The notes beneath the pieces were generated by a model that made no database searches, was not told the DNA's origin, and saw only the letters and a list, made by a program, of their open reading frames with translations. Source: an uncultured Rhodobacter sp. (GTDB taxonomy: Bacteria > Pseudomonadota > Alphaproteobacteria > Rhodobacterales > Rhodobacteraceae). From it: 18,405 nt of DNA. The stretch lies in NCBI GenBank assembly GCA_937901435.1, contig CALGTJ010000165.1, forward strand, positions 1-18,405, given 5' to 3'. This document shows, one piece after another, positions 1 through 7,803 of the stretch. Positions within the stretch are counted from its first letter, which is position 1. Each line of letters starts with the position of its first letter. A program made the position numbers and the translations under genes.

Positions 1-451
1 CTTCCATGCCGTCAAAATGGCTGCGAACGTAAGCCGCGTTGATATGCCCCAAAGGCACGTCGATGCGGGTGCCCACCCCGCCCAGCTTCATGGCAGAGGG
101 CACAATCGCCTTGGCCTCGCCCAACCGCGCGCGCATGGCATAGCCGCCGGGGACGTGCCACAGGGCGGTATGTTCCAACTCTCCCCCCTCGCCCGCCATG
201 GCCGCCTTGCCATAGCCGTCGACCCCGTCCAGACCGCCCATGGCCTCAACCAGACGGTCGGCCATCATCAGCCCGAGGGGTTTCAGGTTCTCCATGGCAG
301 ATTGCAGATCCTCGGTATAGCGGCCCGCAAAGGGGTTGCTGACCAGCGCGATCATCGCGGCGCGGCGGCGCGGCACGTCGGGCGCGGGGCCGCGGTCGTG
401 GTGGATGTCCTCGACAAAGAGCATGGTCTTGCGCAGGGTGAACTCAGGCAT
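1..451 (-). CDS. AA_synth / DUF1185 family protein, partial (3' end beyond window)
   Basis: The first 150 residues are present and the end is missing beyond base 1; the family is usually about 190 residues, as I recall. Conserved-looking blocks are NPFAGRY (39-45), GYGKAAMAGEGGELEHTAL (79-97) and DVPLGH followed by AAYVRSHFD (131-147). These match PF06684 (AA_synth, formerly DUF1185). From memory, members from Bordetella and Ruegeria pomeroyi have crystal structures with a chorismate-mutase/YjgF-like fold, but no proven reaction. The ATG at 451 lies inside the end of the upstream UPF0280 gene (8-base overlap), so translation is probably coupled. It is the last visible gene of the molybdenum-hydroxylase operon. 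By context it may act on a ring-opened or enamine/imine intermediate, which is inference. The family call is fairly sure; the function is not known. Confidence 0.85.
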   Translation of the reverse strand, partial: MPEFTLRKTMLFVEDIHHDRGPAPDVPRRRAAMIALVSNPFAGRYTEDLQSAMENLKPLGLMMADRLVEAMGGLDGVDGYGKAAMAGEGGELEHTALWHVPGGYAMRARLGEAKAIVPSAMKLGGVGTRIDVPLGHINAAYVRSHFDGME

Positions 452-1283
452 GGATCGGGTCCTTGTTTTCTATCAGCATCCGAGAGGGGTCAATCACGCA
501 GGTCTCTTCCTGCAACACCAGCCCTGCGGCAATAATCAGATCACGACGGGCGAAATCACGCGCGACAGCCTGTCCGCGCGCAAGGGCGGCGTGTTTCTCT
601 GGCGTGGCCAAGACGGGCACGCCAACGGTCACCAAACGCGCGCCAAGGTCGCTGTCGGGGGCGAGTTCCTGCGCGGGTCGTCGTTCAATCCCGGAACGCC
701 CCGGCAGGTCCACCGCATTGGCGATCAGGGTTGCGGCGGCGTCAGCGGCGGCGGCACAACGTGCCAGAACCGTCACGCTATCAGCAATCCCAAGCGAATG
801 ACTGCGCCCGCCCCAGCCAGAGGTCGCCATACCGCGCACAGGCGTATCGGCACCAATCGTTATCATGCCAAAGCCGGGTGCGGCGGCGACCATGGTGTGA
901 CCCTCGCCCAAATGAAACGCCACGTCGCCCCCGTTATTCACATAGGCCTTGTCGATCTGCGGATCAGCCTGAATCGCGCAGAGCATCTCATCCGCAACAG
1001 AACCCGCCACCGCAGCCATGGGCGTGATGAATTGATCAAAGCGAGAGACAGCCGTGATCATGCGCCGCGCGACAGGATCAAGAACATCTGGCCAAGGTCT
1101 TTGTCCGCGCAGTTCTGGCAAATGCACCACAAGGTCACCCAGCAGGGTCTCGAACCGCGCAATCAGCCGCGTGTAGGCGGCCACGCGTCCCGGACCAAAG
1201 ACCTCGATAACGAGATCAATTGGCCCGTGATGCAGGTGAAGGCGCCGCCCATCCGGCAACATGGCAGCCTGCGCGGGGTGCAT
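444..1283 (-). CDS. UPF0280 family protein, ApbE-like, possible flavin transferase
   Basis: 279 residues, with no signal peptide or membrane segment, so cytoplasmic. It has ApbE-type features in ApbE order: VNNGGD (115-120), TSG (154-156) followed by RSHSLG, then ADSVTVLARC (167-176) and ADAAAT (180-185). D181 and T185 match the Asp/Thr that bind metal in ApbE FMN transferases. UPF0280 has no settled function that I know of; ApbE proteins use FAD to attach FMN to a Thr of a target protein. The gene directly follows the 6-hydroxynicotinate-reductase-like gene through a TGATG stop/start overlap, which supports a maturation role (inference). An in-frame TTG one codon upstream is possible, but the coupled ATG at 1283 is the better start. 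The 3' end overlaps the DUF1185 gene by 8 bases. Confidence 0.85.
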   Translation of the reverse strand: MHPAQAAMLPDGRRLHLHHGPIDLVIEVFGPGRVAAYTRLIARFETLLGDLVVHLPELRGQRPWPDVLDPVARRMITAVSRFDQFITPMAAVAGSVADEMLCAIQADPQIDKAYVNNGGDVAFHLGEGHTMVAAAPGFGMITIGADTPVRGMATSGWGGRSHSLGIADSVTVLARCAAAADAAATLIANAVDLPGRSGIERRPAQELAPDSDLGARLVTVGVPVLATPEKHAALARGQAVARDFARRDLIIAAGLVLQEETCVIDPSRMLIENKDPIHA

Positions 1284-2776
1284 CAAGTCCGCCCTGCCGG
1301 GCCGACACGCTGCACCGCCGCGCCGTATTCGCCGCCGTTTCGCAGGATATCACCCAGATCACGCACCGCGCCGTCGTGACCGCCCAAAGCCCGGTACTCT
1401 GCGCGGCTCAGCGTGAATTCCAAAGGCGCGACCAGAGCGGGGGTTGGCACATAGCCAAAGGCGTTGTCAGGCATCCCCAGCACATCCGCCATGATCGTAA
1501 TGCCACCGCCGGGCCAGACATAGACGGGCTCGCCGCCGCAGGTAACGCTGGTCTTGAGGGCATGAACCGATTGGGTCAGCTTTACCGGATTGCGGGTGAC
1601 TCCGGCACGCAAAGAGCCGCCAGCGCCGCCCATGAACAACACCGTACAGAGCGCGGGTTCGCAGTTTTCCGCGATCAGGTCGACCGTGGGGCGCAAGGCC
1701 TCTGGCAGATCAGCATGCTGAGGGATCAACGCATCGTCCAGCACGTAATAGGCGAATTGCTCGCCAGTCGTGGACACCATCAACAAGGTCAAACCGGGCC
1801 GCGCGCCTTTTTTCGCCAGCCACGGGCCAAGGATGGTCAGCGGGTCTTCGATATCGGTGCCCCCCCAGCCCTGCCCCGGTTCAGCCACCTGAAAATAGCG
1901 CCCCGGCGTGGACCGCCTGCCCTTGATGCGAATGCCCGTGTCAGGCCAGCTGATGACCTTGCCCGCCTGATGCTCTGATACAACGCCGGTGATATGGTCA
2001 TCCACAATCACCACCTCATCCACCAGCCCCTGCCACTGCGAGGCGAACATGCCGATGGTGGCAGACCCACAGCCCACGCGCATGCGTTCCTCGCGCACGC
2101 CGTCCACAATTGGCGGCTTGCCCGCTTGTACGATCACCTCTGCCCCGTCGTCGATGCTCAGGGTCACAGCCTCTCGGTTGCACAGGCACAAAAGGGCGTC
2201 ACAGGTCACGCGGCCTTCACCCTTGGACCCGCCTGTCAGGTGATCGACACCGCCCAGCGACAGCATCTGAGAGCCATATTCAGAGGTCATCACATGGCCA
2301 ATCACCTCGCCATCCGCCCGGACCTTTGCGCCCTCGTGGCCAAGATGGCGGTCGGTGTCGATTTTCACTTTCACACCGCAGTAGCTAAAGATCGCCTCTG
2401 TCACGACAGTCACGAAATCCACGCCATCCCGTTGAGAGGATACAATAAAGGGCGCGGGCTTATAGTCGGGATAGGTGGTGCCCGCGCCAACGGCAGTGAC
2501 GAAAAGGGCGCCGTCCGGCACAACGGACCCATCCCAATCCGAGGCAAGGAAGGGCACGACAGGGCCACCAGAGGCGATGCGCTGGTCAATGACGGTCAGG
2601 GGATCGCAGCGGATAATCTTGCCGCCCGCGTTGGCGTAACGATCACAGGCACCGGTTTGCCCTTCGGCCACATAACACATGACAGGACAGGCATCGCAGC
2701 GGATCTTTTCCGCCTTGCCTGCTTTTGGGTCGGGTTTTGGCATTTCCTCGCCAGAGGCATCGGCGCGCGTGGTCAT
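1283..2776 (-). CDS. 6-hydroxynicotinate reductase-like Fe-S flavoprotein
   Basis: 497 residues, soluble. The N-terminus carries a ferredoxin-like cluster motif, CDACPVMCYVAEGQTGAC, with Cys at 27, 30, 34 and 44. A second Cys group lies at 192, 197 and 199 (TCDALLCLCNRE). VGCGSATIG at 234-242 resembles the S-G-A-T sequence in which ApbE enzymes flavinylate Thr. The C-terminal half has glycine-rich stretches (FMGGAGGSLRAG and VWPGGGITI). I recognise this as the family annotated 6-hydroxynicotinate reductase. The characterised Eubacterium barkeri enzyme reduces 6-hydroxynicotinate to 1,4,5,6-tetrahydro-6-oxonicotinate with ferredoxin and, as I recall, carries Fe-S clusters and covalent flavin. 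Here it lies between a molybdenum hydroxylase (ATGA overlap upstream) and an ApbE-like gene (TGATG downstream). The substrate may be another hydroxylated N-heterocycle. The family call is good; the exact reaction is uncertain. Confidence 0.75.
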   Translation of the reverse strand: MTTRADASGEEMPKPDPKAGKAEKIRCDACPVMCYVAEGQTGACDRYANAGGKIIRCDPLTVIDQRIASGGPVVPFLASDWDGSVVPDGALFVTAVGAGTTYPDYKPAPFIVSSQRDGVDFVTVVTEAIFSYCGVKVKIDTDRHLGHEGAKVRADGEVIGHVMTSEYGSQMLSLGGVDHLTGGSKGEGRVTCDALLCLCNREAVTLSIDDGAEVIVQAGKPPIVDGVREERMRVGCGSATIGMFASQWQGLVDEVVIVDDHITGVVSEHQAGKVISWPDTGIRIKGRRSTPGRYFQVAEPGQGWGGTDIEDPLTILGPWLAKKGARPGLTLLMVSTTGEQFAYYVLDDALIPQHADLPEALRPTVDLIAENCEPALCTVLFMGGAGGSLRAGVTRNPVKLTQSVHALKTSVTCGGEPVYVWPGGGITIMADVLGMPDNAFGYVPTPALVAPLEFTLSRAEYRALGGHDGAVRDLGDILRNGGEYGAAVQRVGPAGRT

Positions 2777-5514
2777 CGGACCGCTCTTATGGCGGCCAGC
2801 ACGCGGTGTGGCAGCGCGGGAAGATGCGTGATGCGCGCACCGCTGGCGTGGCGGATGGCATTGAGGATCGCGGGGGCAGTGGGGATCAGCACGTGCTCTC
2901 CGAGGCCCTTCAGGCCCATCGGCCCCTCTGGATCGGGCTTTTCGATCAAGATCGAACGGATGTCCGGCATGTCGCCAATCGTCGGGATCAGGTAATCATG
3001 CAGGTTCTCGGTGCGACCGGGAATATATTCCTCCATCAAGGCCATGCCAAGCCCCTGCGCGATGCCCCCCTCGACCTGCCCCTCTGCCAGCAGCGGGTTG
3101 ATCACGCGACCAAGGTCATGGGCGGCGACCATGCGCACAACGCGCGTGGTGCCAAGGCGCATGTCCACCTCGACCTCGGCCATCTGCGCGCCGTAACCAT
3201 AGACCGCATAGGGCGTGCCCTGCCCGTTCTCATCAAGGCCAGCGGTAGGCGGGTCATAAGTTTCCTGCGCGCTGATCGCATAGCCGAATGGGTCGGTTTC
3301 AACGTCGGCAAGGTGTATGCGGCGCTGCACCTTGCCTTCCGAGACCGTCAGAATGCCATCCGTCAAAGTGATCTGCGCCTCTGGCCCCAGATTGCTCAGC
3401 GACAGGATCCTGGCCCGCAACGCCTGCCCCGCCAGCATAGCGGCCTTGCCGGTGACAAAGGTCTGCCGCGAGGCAGAGGTTTTGCCGCAGTCGGGCGTAA
3501 GGAAGGTATCGGGACCGATCAGTTCGAACTGCCCGACAGGCAGACCAAGAGCATCCGCGCAGATCTGTGTGATCACGGTATTAGAGCCCTGCCCGATGTC
3601 CGTTGCGCCTTGATGCAGGGTCAGAACGCCCCCGGCGGTGATGCCGACACGCACGGTCGAGGGGTTGGGCAGGCCCGTATTGCCGCAGCCGTACCAGCAC
3701 GAAGCAACTCCGACGCCGCGCCTTACATGAGGTGCGATCTCTGCCGGTTGCGCCATCGCTTTTGCCCAAGCCGGGCGCAGGGCCTCAAGGCAGTCGCGGA
3801 TACCGACACCATAGAGTTCCTGCCCACAGACCGAGGTATCCCCATCCTGCAAGGCGTTGAGAATGCGAAACTCCAGCCGATCCAGCCCTGCAGCCAAGGC
3901 GAGATCATCGTATAGCGTTTCTTGAAGGATCGCGGCCTGTGGTACGCCAAACCCCCGGAACGCACCCGACGAGGGCCCGTTGGTGTGAATGGCGCGCGCC
4001 TCGGCGCGGTAGTTGGGCGTAAGGTAGGGACCAGAGGCATGGACGGGAACGCGCACCGCCACCGTCGGACCCCAACTGGCATAAGCGCCGGTGTTGAAAT
4101 CGCCCTCAAAGACCATGCCAGTGACACGCCCCGTCGCATCCGCGCCGATCCGGGCGGTCATGCGCGAGGGGTGCCGTTTGGTCGTGGACATCATCGAGTC
4201 CGAGCGCGAATAGATCATCCGGCAGGGCCGCCCGGTCTTGAGCGCGGCAAGCCCGATCAGCGGTTGCAGGGACAGATCCAGCTTGGACCCAAACCCGCCC
4301 CCCGCCGCCGCGGGGATGATCCGCACGCGGTCTTGCGGCAGGTCCAGCACCAAGGCCAGATCGTCGCGGTCCATCACCGGGGCCTGCGTGCAGGCCTGAA
4401 CCACCAGCGTGTCGCCCTCGATCCAGGCGATGCCAGCCTCGGGTTCGATATAGGCGTGCTCTATATAGGGCGTGTCGATTGCGCCCTCTGCCAGATGCAC
4501 GGCAGAGGCAAGAGCACTGGCACTGTCACCACATTGCACAAAGCCCTTGATCAACAGGTTTTCCCCGCGTGCCTCATGCACGAGGGTTGCGGGCCTGTGA
4601 TCCAGATCTATAGCGATTTCTTCGGCCTGCCACGTGATCGGGAATGCCGCGAAATCCAGCGCATCCAGCGTGGCGGTTTCACCCACCACAATCGCCACCG
4701 CCTCGCCGCGATGCCGGGTGCGCTGCTCGGCCAGTGCGGGTTGGTCGGCAAAGACAGGAATGACACCAAAGGCATTGCGACCGGGAATATCATTTGCGGT
4801 TAAGACTTGCACGGTGCCGGGGGCAGTCTGCGCCCAGCCCGTCACATCGCCCAAAGCAAAGCTGGCAGCATGATGAGGCGAGCGGATTGCGCGGACCTCC
4901 AAGGCGTCGAGCGTGGTGTGATCCGCGCCGTAAATCTCTGTCCCGAGGACCTTTTTCACGCCGTCCAGCCGCTCGAGCCGCGCGCCCACCGCCGCGCCAG
5001 CCACAGGCATCTCAGGTTCGGGTATGGCATGTGCAGACGCAGAGGCCTCGTCGGGTGTCACGTCACAGACCGCGTCGATGATTTTGGTGTATCCGGTGCA
5101 GCGACACAGAACACCGCTCAGCGCATCCTCGACCTGCCCGCGTGTCGGCCTGGGCACCTCGCGCAGCAAGGCCTCGGTCGCCATCAACATCCCCGGCGTA
5201 CAGATCCCGCATTGCACCGCCCCATGTCGCAAAAAGGCGGCTTGCAGCGCAGTCATACCCTTGGCCGACAGTCCCTCGACCGTCTCAACCGTCGCGTTTT
5301 CAACGCGGATCGCGGGCATCAGACACGCGCACACAGGCGCGCCATCCACCAGCACCGTGCAGGCCCCGCAATCACCGGCGTCACAGCCGATCTTGGTGCC
5401 GCGCAATCCGATATCCTCGCGCAGCACCTCAGACAGGCGACGACCGGGGCGGGCGGGCACGCTATGGGGCTGGCCGTTCACGGTCAGGGTCATATGATCG
5501 AAGGGTTTGTTCAT
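2773..5514 (-). CDS. Molybdenum hydroxylase, fused [2Fe-2S] and molybdopterin-binding subunit (xanthine dehydrogenase family)
   Basis: 913 residues. The first ~150 form a CoxS-type iron-sulfur domain: cluster ligands C44, C49, C52 and C64 (GCDAGDCGAC), and C102, C105, C137 and C139 (QCGIC, CRCTGY). From about 175 to the end is a CoxL/XdhB-type molybdopterin domain, with AAAGGGFGSK (402-411), GAFRGFG (517-523), GKTSASRQT (677-685) and GLGE with the expected catalytic Glu at 873. Such enzymes hydroxylate N-heterocycles or aldehydes with water and pass electrons through 2Fe-2S clusters to the FAD subunit, encoded immediately upstream (ATGA overlap). In many relatives these two domains are separate proteins. 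No export signal is seen, so the enzyme is probably cytoplasmic, as expected with an FAD partner. Substrate specificity cannot be told. The neighbouring reductase points to an N-heterocyclic acid (inference). Confidence 0.92.
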   Translation of the reverse strand: MNKPFDHMTLTVNGQPHSVPARPGRRLSEVLREDIGLRGTKIGCDAGDCGACTVLVDGAPVCACLMPAIRVENATVETVEGLSAKGMTALQAAFLRHGAVQCGICTPGMLMATEALLREVPRPTRGQVEDALSGVLCRCTGYTKIIDAVCDVTPDEASASAHAIPEPEMPVAGAAVGARLERLDGVKKVLGTEIYGADHTTLDALEVRAIRSPHHAASFALGDVTGWAQTAPGTVQVLTANDIPGRNAFGVIPVFADQPALAEQRTRHRGEAVAIVVGETATLDALDFAAFPITWQAEEIAIDLDHRPATLVHEARGENLLIKGFVQCGDSASALASAVHLAEGAIDTPYIEHAYIEPEAGIAWIEGDTLVVQACTQAPVMDRDDLALVLDLPQDRVRIIPAAAGGGFGSKLDLSLQPLIGLAALKTGRPCRMIYSRSDSMMSTTKRHPSRMTARIGADATGRVTGMVFEGDFNTGAYASWGPTVAVRVPVHASGPYLTPNYRAEARAIHTNGPSSGAFRGFGVPQAAILQETLYDDLALAAGLDRLEFRILNALQDGDTSVCGQELYGVGIRDCLEALRPAWAKAMAQPAEIAPHVRRGVGVASCWYGCGNTGLPNPSTVRVGITAGGVLTLHQGATDIGQGSNTVITQICADALGLPVGQFELIGPDTFLTPDCGKTSASRQTFVTGKAAMLAGQALRARILSLSNLGPEAQITLTDGILTVSEGKVQRRIHLADVETDPFGYAISAQETYDPPTAGLDENGQGTPYAVYGYGAQMAEVEVDMRLGTTRVVRMVAAHDLGRVINPLLAEGQVEGGIAQGLGMALMEEYIPGRTENLHDYLIPTIGDMPDIRSILIEKPDPEGPMGLKGLGEHVLIPTAPAILNAIRHASGARITHLPALPHRVLAAIRAVR

Positions 5515-6344
5515 ACCGCCGCCCTCGCCAAGGCGCGCCGCACCAGATCCGTCGCTGCATGCAGGCGATAGGCGGCATCGGCACGGATATCGTCGATGGG
5601 CGACAGATGTGCGGCAACGCGGTCTTGGGTCACGATCTGGTCAAGGACGGCAACCTGTTGACCAATCAACGCCTGTTCCACCTGCGTCAGTCGCGCGGCC
5701 ACGGCGCTACAGGCCCCGACTGCGATGGCGGCTTCGGTGATTTGCCCCTTAGTCACAGAGACGCGCACCGCGACCATGGCAATCGAGATGATCAGATACT
5801 TGCGCGCTCCGAGTTTCAGGAAATGCCCCTGTCCTCGGGTCGCGTTTTCGGGGATTAGGATCGCGGTGACCATCTCTGCGGGCTTCAGGTCAGTCTGGCG
5901 CGCGCCTGTCAGGAAGTCGGACAAGGCCAGCACCCGTTTGCCGTTGAGTGACTGCACCTCAACCGAGGCGTCCAGCGCCAAAAGGCCGGGCACACCGTCG
6001 CCCGCAGGGGACGCGGTACAAAGATTGCCCACCAGCGTCCCGGCGTTCTGGATCTGGACAGAGCCGACTTCGCGCGCCGCCAGTTTCAGCCCGTCAAAGG
6101 CGGGCGGCAAATCGGCGCGGATCACGTCTGTCCAAGTGGTTGCCGCCCCGATGCGCCAGCCCGCGTCGGTGCGGTGTACGCCCCGCAGACCCTTAATCGC
6201 GGTGATATCCAGGACAGGCCCCGCCAAGGATTTCGCCTGCGTCGCCGGGTACAGATCGGTACAGCCCGCGGCAACGCAGATCGGACCTTGTCCGAGCACG
6301 GCAAGCGCGTCGCTTAGATCTTGCGGGCGATGATAGGCACTCAA
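5511..6344 (-). CDS. Molybdenum hydroxylase FAD-binding subunit (CoxM/XdhB-type)
   Basis: 277 residues, the usual length for the medium subunit. AGCTDLYP (26-33) is a variant of the AGGTD flavin loop, and GTLVGNLCTASPAGD (102-116) is the second FAD-binding motif. The C-terminal part fits the CO-dehydrogenase flavoprotein C-terminal domain. It accepts electrons from the 2Fe-2S clusters of the fused partner encoded by the next gene (ATGA overlap). The start is a TTG at 6344: an AAGGAG ribosome site sits six bases upstream and the next in-frame ATG lies far inside the domain. It is the first gene after the promoter candidate at 6371-6399. The electron acceptor beyond FAD (NAD or another carrier) cannot be seen. 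Confidence 0.9.
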   Translation of the reverse strand: MSAYHRPQDLSDALAVLGQGPICVAAGCTDLYPATQAKSLAGPVLDITAIKGLRGVHRTDAGWRIGAATTWTDVIRADLPPAFDGLKLAAREVGSVQIQNAGTLVGNLCTASPAGDGVPGLLALDASVEVQSLNGKRVLALSDFLTGARQTDLKPAEMVTAILIPENATRGQGHFLKLGARKYLIISIAMVAVRVSVTKGQITEAAIAVGACSAVAARLTQVEQALIGQQVAVLDQIVTQDRVAAHLSPIDDIRADAAYRLHAATDLVRRALARAAV

Positions 6345-6350
6345 TCCAGT

Positions 6351-6356
6351 CTCCTT
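6351..6356 (-). promoter_or_regulatory. Ribosome binding site supporting a TTG start
   Basis: On the minus strand the sequence reads AAGGAG, then ACTGGA, then TTG. This is a near-consensus Shine-Dalgarno with six-base spacing, and it fixes the uncommon TTG start of the FAD-subunit gene. Confidence 0.75.
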
Positions 6357-6370
6357 TTCGAACCGCTCAA

Positions 6371-6399
6371 ATTTTGCGAGCCTAGCGGCCCCCTGTCAA
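6371..6399 (-). promoter_or_regulatory. Sigma70-like promoter candidate of the molybdenum-hydroxylase operon
   Basis: On the minus strand there is a perfect TTGACA (-35, 6399-6394), a 17-base spacer, and CAAAAT (-10, 6376-6371, four of six consensus bases). It lies in the 62-base gap between livF and the FAD-subunit gene. Initiation a few bases downstream would leave a leader of about 20 bases that contains the AAGGAG site. This suggests the catabolic genes can be transcribed apart from the transporter. It is seen in sequence only; no operator or regulator gene was recognised nearby. Confidence 0.55.
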
Positions 6400-6406
6400 T
6401 ATGGCG

Positions 6407-7102
6407 TCAAACACCCATGTATCGCTCTATCCGCGCGTCATCGATACTCAGGTCGCTGGCAGCTACGGTCTCGCGGCTTTGACCATTTTCGATAAACGTC
6501 ACACGATCCGCCACCGACAGCACCGCGTCGATACGCTGTTCGACCAGCAGGATAGCGACACCCTCGCCGCGCAGACGCAGGATCACATCGCGGATTGCCT
6601 CGATCATCGAAGGTTGAAGGCCCTCGGTCGGTTCATCCAGCAACAGCATTTTAGGTTCGATGCACAGTGCGCGGGCAGTGGCGAGCATCTGTTGTTCGCC
6701 CCCCGACAGGGTTTGGGCGCGCTGGGTCAGGCGCTCGCGCAGGCGGGGGAAAAGATCCAGCACATGTTCGCGTACAGCACGTCCTGACCCGCGCGTCATC
6801 AGGCCGATTTCGAGGTTCTGCGCAACGGTCAGCTCGGTGAACAAGCGCCGCCCCTGCGGGATATAGCCAATGCCGCGCCGCGCGACCTCATGGGCGGGCA
6901 GCTTGCTGATATCGTCGCCGTCCAGCACCATCTTGCCGCCCCACAGAGGCAGCAACCCAGTGATCGCCTTCATCGTCGTGGTCTTGCCCGCGCCGTTGCG
7001 GCCCAGCAGACAGTGGATCTCTCCCGCTGCCACATCCATGGAAAACCCGCGCAAGACCTGCGCCCGGCCATAGCCCGTATCAATCCCCTCAAGGCGCAGC
7101 AT
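6407..7102 (-). CDS. livF: Branched-chain-type ABC transporter ATP-binding protein LivF
   Basis: 231 residues, typical for LivF. Walker A is GRNGAGKT (34-41), the ABC signature LSGGEQQ (132-138) and Walker B MLLLDEP (152-158). After Walker B it has LLVEQR, where Gln replaces the switch His, as is usual in LivF-type proteins. It would pair with LivG beneath the LivH/LivM permeases at the inner membrane and drive import by ATP hydrolysis. The start overlaps the livG stop by one base (TGATG), so the two ATPases are probably made in equal amounts. The family covers amino acids, urea, amides and aromatic acids; the catabolic operon downstream suggests an N-heterocycle or a related compound (inference). 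Confidence 0.92.
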   Translation of the reverse strand: MLRLEGIDTGYGRAQVLRGFSMDVAAGEIHCLLGRNGAGKTTTMKAITGLLPLWGGKMVLDGDDISKLPAHEVARRGIGYIPQGRRLFTELTVAQNLEIGLMTRGSGRAVREHVLDLFPRLRERLTQRAQTLSGGEQQMLATARALCIEPKMLLLDEPTEGLQPSMIEAIRDVILRLRGEGVAILLVEQRIDAVLSVADRVTFIENGQSRETVAASDLSIDDARIERYMGV

Positions 7103-7803
7103 CAGCCCGTCCCCAGATAGGCGGATTGCACCGCTTTATCGGCGCGGATGTCTTCGGGGGTGCCCTCGGCTAGGATCTCTCCCAAATTCAGCACCGTGAT
7201 CCTGTCGGCGGTGTCCATCACCACGCCCATGTTGTGTTCGATCAGCAGGATCGTCGCCTCTGCGGACAGATCGCGCACCAGCGCCTTGAAGGCGGTGATT
7301 TCGCTGTCGGCAAGGCCCTGTGTCGGCTCGTCGAGGATCAGCAAACGCGGCTTTTGCGCAAGCCCCATAGCGATTTCCAGCAACCGCTGATGCCCATAGC
7401 TGAGGTCGCCCGCAAGGTCATGTTGGCGATCCGCCAGCCCGACGCGGTCCAAGGCGTACGGCACATCGGTTTTCACATCGCCCCCACGACGCCGCACTGC
7501 CAAAGCGACGTTCTCATGGGCGCTGAGTTTGGCAAAGACGGACGTGATCTGAAATGTATAGGCCATGCCGCGCTGGATGCGTTTATGCGCTGGCAGTCTG
7601 GACACATCCGCGCCATCGAATTCTACGGTCCCCGCGCTGGCCTCGATCCGCCCGCACAGCAGGCCCACAAAGGTGGTCTTGCCCGCGCCATTGGGACCGA
7701 TCAGGGCGCGGATTTCGCCTTTGGGCAGGTCGAAATTCACGTCATGCACGGCCCGCAGACCCGCGAAACTCTTGGACAGACCTCTGGTCGACAGCAGACT
7801 CAT
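7102..7803 (-). CDS. livG: Branched-chain-type ABC transporter ATP-binding protein LivG
   Basis: 233 residues from the ATG at 7803. Walker A is GPNGAGKT (36-43), the signature is LSYGHQR (134-140, the LivG form), Walker B is LLILDEP (154-160) and the switch His is in LLIEH (H190). The C-terminal AVQSAYLG is common in LivG/UrtD proteins. A GTG 15 bases upstream could add five residues, but the ATG forms an ATGA overlap with the livM stop and is preferred. The protein is the second ATPase of the importer and is membrane-associated through LivH/LivM. Confidence 0.92.
   Translation of the reverse strand: MSLLSTRGLSKSFAGLRAVHDVNFDLPKGEIRALIGPNGAGKTTFVGLLCGRIEASAGTVEFDGADVSRLPAHKRIQRGMAYTFQITSVFAKLSAHENVALAVRRRGGDVKTDVPYALDRVGLADRQHDLAGDLSYGHQRLLEIAMGLAQKPRLLILDEPTQGLADSEITAFKALVRDLSAEATILLIEHNMGVVMDTADRITVLNLGEILAEGTPEDIRADKAVQSAYLGTG

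Noticed and set aside
336..1379. 347-codon open frame on the plus strand
   Set aside because: It lies opposite the UPF0280 and DUF1185 genes, whose families are recognisable; its Arg/His/Gly-rich composition is typical of an antisense frame in GC-rich DNA.
4807..5571. 254-codon plus-strand frame opposite the molybdenum hydroxylase
   Set aside because: The minus strand carries the iron-sulfur ligand motifs here; the plus frame is a shadow.
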